Source of the DNA: JALWSI01 sp964569095 [NCBI: uncultured Aquificales bacterium]
GTDB lineage: Bacteria > Thermosulfidibacterota > Thermosulfidibacteria > Thermosulfidibacterales
Direction: 5' to 3'
Assembly (NCBI GenBank): GCA_964569095.1
Contig: CAZMTB010000108.1
Coordinates: forward strand, 1-13,171
DNA length: 13,171 bases
The notes below the pieces were generated by a model that was given only the letters and a program-made list of their open reading frames with translations, was not told the origin of the DNA and searched no databases. A program made the translations under genes and the position numbers. This document shows positions 7,500 to 13,171 of the stretch, piece after piece (within the stretch, counting starts at the first letter, position 1; every line of letters begins with the position of its first letter).

Positions 7500-9662
7500 T
7501 CACCCCGCCTCTACCGTTCGTGCCTGTCTCCATAGTCCCGAGTAGAGGATGTAGGCCTTTATGCCGGCGTGCTCTGGAAGCCCCAGCCTGGGATCGGATG
7601 AGACGATTCTTGATGCCCAAGTCCTTGCCTTCTGAAGTTCTCTCTGGTCTCGTACGATGTCCCCTATTTTGAAAAGGGGCAGGCCGGATTGCCTGGTACC
7701 AAGGTAGTCCCCCGGCCCCCTCAGCTGCAGGTCCTTCTCTGCAATGGCGAAGCCGTCTGTGGTGGACTCCAGGGTCTTTAGCCTCTCCCTGGCCGAGGCC
7801 GATAGCTTCCCCTTTTCACCTGCCATAAGAATACAGAAAGAGGGCTTCTCTCCCCTCCCAACCCTGCCTCTCAGCTGGTGGAGCTGGGAGAGCCCAAACC
7901 GGTGTGCCTCCTCTATCACCATCACAGTGGCATTTGGTACGTCTATTCCCACCTCGATCACCGTAGTGGCCACCAGTAGCTGGATCTCTCCCCTCTTCAA
8001 CTGTAGCATCACCCTCTCTTTCTCCTGCCGAGGCATCTGCCCGTGCAGCAGTCCAACCTTGAAGGGGGCAAACTCCTTCACGAGGTTTGGGTACATTGAG
8101 GTTGCCGAGCGGAGTTCTAATCGCTCCGACTCCTCTACCAGAGGGTAAACCATGTAGACCTGGGCTCCCTTCTCGAGCTGGGATCTAACGAATCGATACA
8201 TCCTTGAGCGCTGGTGTTCGTAGACAACTGCGGTCTTTATCGGTTTTCTGCCCTTGGGCAGCTGGTCGATCACCGAGATGTCCAGGTCTCCGTAGAGGGT
8301 GAGTGAGAGGGTGCGGGGTATGGGAGTTGCCGTCATCACCAGCATGTGGGGGGACGATCCCTTCTCCTTCAAGGCTGCCCTCTGCATAACCCCGAAACGG
8401 TGCTGTTCGTCCACCACCACCAATCCCAGGCGGTTGAACACCACTCCCTCCTGGATCACCGCGTGGGTGCCCACCACCAGAGGAATCTCTCCGGCCTTTA
8501 GCCCCGAGAGAATCTCTCTCCTCTTCGCCGATGGAAGGCCGCTCACCAAAAGGGCCACTTTCACTCCCAGAGGTTCCAGCATGTGGGAGAGTACCATGGC
8601 GTGTTGCTCTGCCAGTATCTCGGTGGGAGCCATCATGGCCACCTGATAGCCGTTCTCCACTCCCCTTAGCATGGCCAGCAAGGCCACTACAGTCTTTCCA
8701 CTCCCCACGTCTCCCTGGATCAGTCGGTGCATGGGAGAGGGTCTCGACAGATCCTCGTCGATCTCGGCCAAGGTGCGTTTCTGGGCCTCTGTCAGTTCGA
8801 AGGGCAGCGAAGCCAGCAGGGCCTTTCTCATCTCTCCGGGGGGACTAAAGGGTACGCCCTTCAGCTTGGTGCGGGCGCGGCGTTTCAGCATGAGGACCAT
8901 CTGAAAGAAGAAGAACTCCTCGAACACCAGCCTGCGGATGGAGGGAGCAGACCTCTCCTTGATTGAGACCAGGTTTCCCCGATCTGGAAAGTGGACTTCC
9001 CAGAGTGAGCGTTGCAAGGGCAGGAAACCCTCCTCCTCTACCATTGCGGGTGGGAGGTACTCCCTGTGGTTGGGCATGCGCTTCAGCGCCTCTTTCACCA
9101 CGTCCCTGATGGTTAGCTGGTGGAGGCCCTGTACGCTGGGATAGAGGGGAAGAACTCCCGCAGGCGGAGTCTTGCCCACGGGCTCCCATTGGGGGTGAAT
9201 CACCTCCAGGTACCCGTCGTATCCGTTTAGGGTCACCTCGCCGTAGAGCAGCATCTCTCTGCCGGGAGAGAAGGTCTTTCTCATGTAATCCTCCCTGAAG
9301 TTGAACCACCTTCCCCGAACGGTGCCCGTGGTATCGTGGAAGTAGACGTCATACACCCTTCTGCGCCCCACGGTGAGGGCTCCTCCCTTCCACACCTTGC
9401 ACCTGAAGAAGCACTTTCTGCCTGGGCGTATCTGGGAAATCCTCAATGGTTCGCTTCTGTCTTCGTACTCCCTGGGCAGGTGGGAGAGGATGTCTCCCAC
9501 GGTCTCCAGCCCCAGCCTGCCGAAGGCCGCAGCGCGCTTGGGACCAACCGTCTTCAGGGTTTCCAGGGGGCTCTTCAGAAAGGCGAAGAGCCCCTCCCAC
9601 GCCTTCAACTCCTCTCTCGCCAAGGGGAGACCTCCTAACGGGTTGAGCCTGATGCCAGCCAT
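7500..9662 (-). CDS. recG: ATP-dependent DNA helicase RecG
   Basis: RecG is a superfamily 2 helicase that reverses stalled replication forks and migrates branched DNA. Counting from the ATG at 9662 the protein has 720 residues, against 693 in E. coli. The N-terminal wedge region begins around T-V-G-P-K-R (38-43) and is followed by the L-P-R-E-Y-E-D-R block (62-69). The helicase core has Walker A G-D-V-G-S-G-K-T (317-324), Walker B D-E-Q-H (418-421), and T-A-T-P-I-P-R-T (444-451). Near the C terminus are motif [10 protein letters not shown] and the RecG-specific [16 protein letters not shown]. All key motifs are intact. About 30 residues precede the wedge compared with E. coli. A TTG at 9689 could add nine more residues; neither start has a strong Shine-Dalgarno. 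The gene diverges from uvrB. Confidence 0.96.
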   Translation of the reverse strand: MAGIRLNPLGGLPLAREELKAWEGLFAFLKSPLETLKTVGPKRAAAFGRLGLETVGDILSHLPREYEDRSEPLRISQIRPGRKCFFRCKVWKGGALTVGRRRVYDVYFHDTTGTVRGRWFNFREDYMRKTFSPGREMLLYGEVTLNGYDGYLEVIHPQWEPVGKTPPAGVLPLYPSVQGLHQLTIRDVVKEALKRMPNHREYLPPAMVEEEGFLPLQRSLWEVHFPDRGNLVSIKERSAPSIRRLVFEEFFFFQMVLMLKRRARTKLKGVPFSPPGEMRKALLASLPFELTEAQKRTLAEIDEDLSRPSPMHRLIQGDVGSGKTVVALLAMLRGVENGYQVAMMAPTEILAEQHAMVLSHMLEPLGVKVALLVSGLPSAKRREILSGLKAGEIPLVVGTHAVIQEGVVFNRLGLVVVDEQHRFGVMQRAALKEKGSSPHMLVMTATPIPRTLSLTLYGDLDISVIDQLPKGRKPIKTAVVYEHQRSRMYRFVRSQLEKGAQVYMVYPLVEESERLELRSATSMYPNLVKEFAPFKVGLLHGQMPRQEKERVMLQLKRGEIQLLVATTVIEVGIDVPNATVMVIEEAHRFGLSQLHQLRGRVGRGEKPSFCILMAGEKGKLSASARERLKTLESTTDGFAIAEKDLQLRGPGDYLGTRQSGLPLFKIGDIVRDQRELQKARTWASRIVSSDPRLGLPEHAGIKAYILYSGLWRQARTVEAG

Positions 9663-9672
9663 GTAGCCCCAT

Positions 9673-9702
9673 TTGCCCAGCCCCCGCAAGTTGGACTATT
9701 AG
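9673..9702 (+). promoter_or_regulatory. Possible uvrB promoter with a partly symmetric -10 in the recG-uvrB spacer
   Basis: TTGCCC (9673-9678), an 18-base spacer and TATTAG (9697-9702) each match the sigma70 consensus at four of six positions. The TATTAG lacks the strongly conserved last T. Transcription would start near 9709-9711, on the uvrB ATG itself. On the other strand the same bases read TAATAG (9701 down to 9696), a weak -10 for recG, with TTGAAT 20 bases upstream (too far for a standard promoter). This is an inference from pattern alone. Confidence 0.35.
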
Positions 9703-9710
9703 CCTTGGCC

Positions 9711-11753
9711 ATGGGTGGAAGATTCAAGGTGGAATCCCCCTTTGAGCCCACGGGAGACCAACCCCGGGCCATAGAAGAGATAGTGAAGAACCTGAGGGCA
9801 GGTGTGCCCTACCAGACCCTTTTGGGGGTTACGGGAAGTGGCAAGACCTTCACCATGGCCAAGGTGATTGAGGCGGTGAATCGCCCCACGTTGGTGATCT
9901 CCCACAACAAGACCCTGGCGGCCCAGCTCTACAGCGAGTTCAAGAGGTTCTTTCCCAACAACGCCGCGGAGTACTTTGTTAGCTATTACGACTACTACCA
10001 GCCCGAGGCCTACATACCCCACAAGGACCTCTACATCGAGAAGGATTGCTCCATCAACGAGGAGATAGACCGGATGAAGCACGCTGCCACCCGTTCCCTC
10101 TTCGAGCGCAGGGATGTGGTGATCGTTGCCAGTGTCTCTTGCATCTACGGCTTGGGATCCCCCGATGCCTACTACGGGATGACCATCTCCCTGGAGAGGG
10201 GAATGGAGATCAAGAGAGACGAGCTGCTGGGAAGGCTCAGCGAGACGCAGTACACGCGTAACGACTACGACTTTCACAGGGGCACCTTCAGGGTGAGGGG
10301 AGACGTGGTGGAGGTGTACGCCTCTCACATGGAAGACAGGGTGTTGAGGGTAGAGTTTTGGGGCGACGAGATCGAGGCCATCTTGGTCGTCGATCCCCTT
10401 ACTGGGGCAGTGGAGGAGGAGCTGGAGCGGGTTAAGATATATCCCGCTACCCACTACGTTACCCCTCAGCTTCGCCTCAAACGTGCCATTGCCTCCATCA
10501 AGGCGGAACTCGAAGACCGGGTGAAGGAGCTCAAGAGGATGGGCAAAGAGACCGAGGCGGAGAGGCTATGGCGTCGTACAAACTTTGACCTGGAGATGCT
10601 CAGGAACATAGGCTACTGTAAAGGGATAGAGAACTACTCTCGCCATTTGAGCGGGAGGGCACCTGGAGAGCCTCCTCCCACCCTGGTGGAGTACCTTCCC
10701 GACGATGCCCTGATCATTATTGACGAGAGTCACGTCACCATCCCCCAGTTGAGGGGGATGTACAGGGGAGACCGCTCGAGAAAGGAGAACCTCGTAGAGT
10801 ACGGCTTCAGGCTCCCCTCGGCCCTGGACAACAGGCCTCTCACCTTCGAGGAGTTCGAGTCCTTCTCCCACCAGGTGCTCTTCGTCTCGGCCACGCCGGG
10901 AAGGTACGAGCTCGAGAAGAGCGGCTCCCATGTGGTGGAACAGATAATTCGTCCCACGGGACTCATGGATCCCGAGGTGGAGGTGGTGCCGGCCAGGTTT
11001 CAGGTGGACCACCTGCTGGGGGAGATAAGGGATAGGATAGAGATGGGTGACAGGGTGCTGGTCACCACCCTCACCAAGCGTATGGCAGAAGACCTTTGTG
11101 ACTACTACGCGGATCTGGGTCTCAAGGTGTGCTACCTCCACTCCGAGGTGAACACCCTGGAGAGAACGGCCATAATACGAGACCTGAGGCAGGGTAAGTA
11201 CGATGTGCTGATAGGGGTGAACCTGTTGCGGGAAGGGCTGGACATTCCCGAGGTCTCGCTGGTTGCCGTACTTGACGCGGACCAGGAGGGTTTTCTTAGG
11301 TCACACACCTCTCTTATCCAGACCATAGGAAGGGCGGCCCGCAACGTGAGGGGTAAGGCCATACTCTACGCCGACAGGCTCACCGACTCCATCCGGATGG
11401 CGGTGGAGGAGACCAACCGGCGCAGAAGGCTCCAGCAGGAATACAACGAGGCCCACGGCATAACTCCCCAGAGCATAGAGAGGGGCATAGAGGAGGTGCT
11501 CTCCTCTCCCTACGAGGCCGACTACTACACGATTCCCCTGGCAGCTGAAGAGGCGTCTTCCTACACCGACGTGAGGCGCGTAGAGGAACGCATAGAGAAG
11601 TTGAAAGGCATGATGTACAAGGCGGCCGATGAGATGGCCTACGAAAAGGCCGCTCTATTCAGGGATGAGATCAAGGCCTTGGAGAAGAGGCTGTTGGAGA
11701 TGCTCGAGGAGGCCTATTCTGGAGCGGAGACTGAAACTGAGAAAGGGGCTTGA
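9711..11753 (+). CDS. uvrB: Excinuclease ABC subunit B (UvrB)
   Basis: UvrB is the damage-verifying helicase-like subunit of nucleotide excision repair. It is loaded by UvrA and recruits UvrC. From the ATG at 9711 it has 680 residues (673 in E. coli). Walker A is G-V-T-G-S-G-K-T (39-46). The damage-probing beta-hairpin carries [10 protein letters not shown] (92-101). Walker B is D-E-S-H (338-341), and motif VI is Q-T-I-G-R-A-A-R-N (537-545). The C-terminal UVR coiled coil (about 622-657), which binds UvrC, is present. The protein looks fully functional. A TTG at 9705 would add two residues. Neither start has a recognisable Shine-Dalgarno, and a possible promoter ends about 8 bases before the ATG, so the message may be leaderless. 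uvrA and uvrC are not in the window. Confidence 0.97.
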   Translation: MGGRFKVESPFEPTGDQPRAIEEIVKNLRAGVPYQTLLGVTGSGKTFTMAKVIEAVNRPTLVISHNKTLAAQLYSEFKRFFPNNAAEYFVSYYDYYQPEAYIPHKDLYIEKDCSINEEIDRMKHAATRSLFERRDVVIVASVSCIYGLGSPDAYYGMTISLERGMEIKRDELLGRLSETQYTRNDYDFHRGTFRVRGDVVEVYASHMEDRVLRVEFWGDEIEAILVVDPLTGAVEEELERVKIYPATHYVTPQLRLKRAIASIKAELEDRVKELKRMGKETEAERLWRRTNFDLEMLRNIGYCKGIENYSRHLSGRAPGEPPPTLVEYLPDDALIIIDESHVTIPQLRGMYRGDRSRKENLVEYGFRLPSALDNRPLTFEEFESFSHQVLFVSATPGRYELEKSGSHVVEQIIRPTGLMDPEVEVVPARFQVDHLLGEIRDRIEMGDRVLVTTLTKRMAEDLCDYYADLGLKVCYLHSEVNTLERTAIIRDLRQGKYDVLIGVNLLREGLDIPEVSLVAVLDADQEGFLRSHTSLIQTIGRAARNVRGKAILYADRLTDSIRMAVEETNRRRRLQQEYNEAHGITPQSIERGIEEVLSSPYEADYYTIPLAAEEASSYTDVRRVEERIEKLKGMMYKAADEMAYEKAALFRDEIKALEKRLLEMLEEAYSGAETETEKGA

Positions 11754-11987
11754 CTATACGCCTCGAGGTGTGGATAAGAGTCTTTAGCAGGCGGAGTTGA
11801 TCTGCACTTGGCTCGAAAAGGTTGAAGTCCTGAAACACCATATTGGCAAAGGTGCATACCGCGAGGTGGATGGTTCTCTTCCCACAAAGGGGTTTCCCTC
11901 TAACGTAGAGGAGCTTGGCAGGTGTGTCTGAAGGCTGATTCCTCGTTCTGTCAGATTCTAAGGTATTGAGAAGGAGAGTTGAAGAGC
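11754..11987 (+). other. Non-coding gap between uvrB and rho; presumed rho leader
   Basis: These 234 bp hold no credible gene. I see no strong intrinsic terminator for uvrB: CCTCGAGG (11761-11768) is an uninterrupted palindrome without a loop, and CCTCT/AGAGG (11897-11911) is only a 5-bp stem. No promoter stands out clearly. A C/T-rich, G-poorer patch lies around 11874-11900. In E. coli the rho gene has a long leader at which Rho terminates its own transcript; a similar role here is only an inference. AAGGAG at 11971-11976 serves as the rho ribosome-binding site. Confidence 0.5.
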
Positions 11988-13171
11988 ATGGAAACATCGT
12001 CTGAAACCACAGAGGTTATTCAGGAGACCCAAGTGGCCTCGGAGGAGGCCAAGGCGCAGGAGCCCCCCCCGGAGAAGTCAAGGAGGCGTAGGGGCAGGCC
12101 GCCCAAGGTGAGGAAGGAGGAGACCCAAGACTCCCAAGCCGCCTCTGAGAAGGATGGCACCAAAGAGGGGAGTAATGATCAGGGCAAGAGACAAGTCTCT
12201 CCGGGGAGGGTGATATTCGAGAAGCTCGATCTCCAGGAGCTACAGGCCAAGAAGGTGGTGGAGCTGGTCTCTATGGCCAAGGAGATGGGAATCTCGGGCA
12301 TAGCAGGGCTTCGGAAACAAGAGCTCATAATGAAGATCCTGGAGCACCAGTCCGCCCAGAGCGGAACCATGGTGGGCGAGGGGGTGTTAGAGGTTCTGCC
12401 CGATGGTTTTGGTTTCCTCAGGTCCCCTTCCTTCAACTATGTTCCGGGTCCAGACGACATCTACATCTCTCCGTCTCAGATAAGGCGTTTTGGTCTGAAG
12501 ACGGGAGATGTCATCATGGGTCACATCAGGCCTCCGAAGAACGGTGAGAAGTACTTTGCCCTTCTCAAGTTGGAGAGCATAAACGGCGAGCCTCCCGAAA
12601 AGGCGCGGGACAGAATACACTTCGACAACCTCACCCCCTTCTACCCCCGTGAGCGCCTGAAACTTGAGACCTCTCCAGACAACTTCTCCATGAGGGTGAT
12701 GGACCTCATCACGCCTATCGGAAAGGGTCAGAGAGGGCTGATTGTTGCCCCTCCCAGAACCGGTAAAACCATGCTACTTCAGGACATTGCCAACAGCATA
12801 GCCACCAATCACCCCGAGGTTTACCTCATGGTACTCCTCATAGGAGAGCGCCCGGAAGAGGTTACCGACATGATCCGCAACGTGAAGGGAGAGGTGGTGA
12901 GCTCCACCTTCGACGAACCTCCCCAGCGGCACATGCAGGTTGCCGAGATGGCCATCGCCAAGGCCCGCCGTCTCGTTGAATACAAGAAGGATGTGGTTAT
13001 CTTGCTGGACAGCATCACCAGGCTCACGAGGGCATACAACGCCCTGACTCCCTCTACGGGGAGGGTTCTCTCTGGTGGCATAGAGGCCAAGGCCTTGGAC
13101 AGGCCAAAGAAGATATTTGGTACCGCCAGGAACATCGAGGAGGGTGGCAGCCTCACCATCATCGCCACCTG
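11988..13171 (+). CDS. rho: Transcription termination factor Rho (partial, 3' end outside window)
   Basis: This is the first 394 residues of the hexameric RNA helicase that terminates transcription. Residues 1 to about 75 form a low-complexity charged extension not found in E. coli Rho; it contains R-R-R-R-G-R-P-P-K (32-40), an AT-hook-like motif. The Rho N-terminal helical domain follows (about 78-120), then the cold-shock-type RNA-binding domain with G-F-G-F-L-R-S (140-146). The ATPase core has Walker A A-P-P-R-T-G-K-T and Walker [11 protein letters not shown]. The Q-loop region follows ([10 protein letters not shown]), and the window ends in S-L-T-I-I-A-T, before the R-loop. Roughly 100 residues are missing compared with E. 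coli. The ATG at 11988 is preceded by AAGGAG with 11-base spacing. The gene is open to the window edge with no frameshift. Confidence 0.97.
   Translation, partial: METSSETTEVIQETQVASEEAKAQEPPPEKSRRRRGRPPKVRKEETQDSQAASEKDGTKEGSNDQGKRQVSPGRVIFEKLDLQELQAKKVVELVSMAKEMGISGIAGLRKQELIMKILEHQSAQSGTMVGEGVLEVLPDGFGFLRSPSFNYVPGPDDIYISPSQIRRFGLKTGDVIMGHIRPPKNGEKYFALLKLESINGEPPEKARDRIHFDNLTPFYPRERLKLETSPDNFSMRVMDLITPIGKGQRGLIVAPPRTGKTMLLQDIANSIATNHPEVYLMVLLIGERPEEVTDMIRNVKGEVVSSTFDEPPQRHMQVAEMAIAKARRLVEYKKDVVILLDSITRLTRAYNALTPSTGRVLSGGIEAKALDRPKKIFGTARNIEEGGSLTIIAT

Noticed and set aside
11870-11908. Possible 12-codon leader peptide upstream of rho
   Set aside because: The GAGGTG before its ATG is only one base away, too close for initiation, and nothing about the peptide suggests attenuation.
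11671-11997. - strand open frame of 108 codons spanning the uvrB-rho gap
   Set aside because: It overlaps the end of uvrB and the start of rho, has no upstream ribosome-binding site and no recognisable domain.
1-13171. CRISPR, tRNA, rRNA, insertion sequences, toxin-antitoxin or phage genes
   Set aside because: No repeat arrays, terminal inverted repeats, transposase-like proteins or RNA-gene signatures were seen; almost all of the window is filled by recognised genes.

Overview
The window is a dense stretch of about 13.2 kb of ordinary bacterial chromosome. It is fairly GC-rich and uses AGG/AGA heavily for arginine. The proteins are rich in E, K and R, and the 2-oxoacid dehydrogenation step is ferredoxin-linked. 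Together these suggest an anaerobic or microaerophilic, possibly thermophilic bacterium. I cannot name the phylum from the sequence alone. I see no rRNA, tRNA, CRISPR array, insertion sequence, phage gene or integration site.

Positions 1-6045, all on the + strand, form a central-carbon block. It holds the C-terminal end of a succinate dehydrogenase/fumarate reductase flavoprotein (sdhA), its iron-sulfur subunit (sdhB), both subunits of succinyl-CoA synthetase (sucC, sucD) and a four-subunit 2-oxoglutarate:ferredoxin oxidoreductase (korD-korA-korB-korC). These enzymes catalyse consecutive steps linking 2-oxoglutarate, succinyl-CoA, succinate and fumarate. They could run oxidatively, or reductively as in a reverse TCA cycle or branch; the direction cannot be read from this window. 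A perfect 9-bp hairpin separates sdhAB from sucCD-korDABC. A strong intrinsic terminator at 6074-6102 closes the kor genes.

Positions 6121-7453 (+) hold a two-gene unit: a small single-domain cupin, then an aminoglycoside/choline-kinase-fold phosphotransferase. The substrates of both are unknown.

Positions 7500-13171 hold genome maintenance and transcription genes: recG on the - strand, uvrB diverging from it on the + strand, and the first part of rho on the + strand, cut by the window end. recG and uvrB start only about 48 bp apart, and the spacer carries a partly symmetric -10-like element. uvrB has no visible Shine-Dalgarno and may be read from a leaderless transcript. Rho carries a charged N-terminal extension of about 75 residues with an AT-hook-like GRP motif. 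A 234-bp non-coding stretch precedes rho.

Most of the window is well-known housekeeping. The points of real interest are the gene order of the carbon block, the recG/uvrB start region, the orphan cupin-kinase pair and the Rho extension. I found no convincing evidence of a wholly new system.
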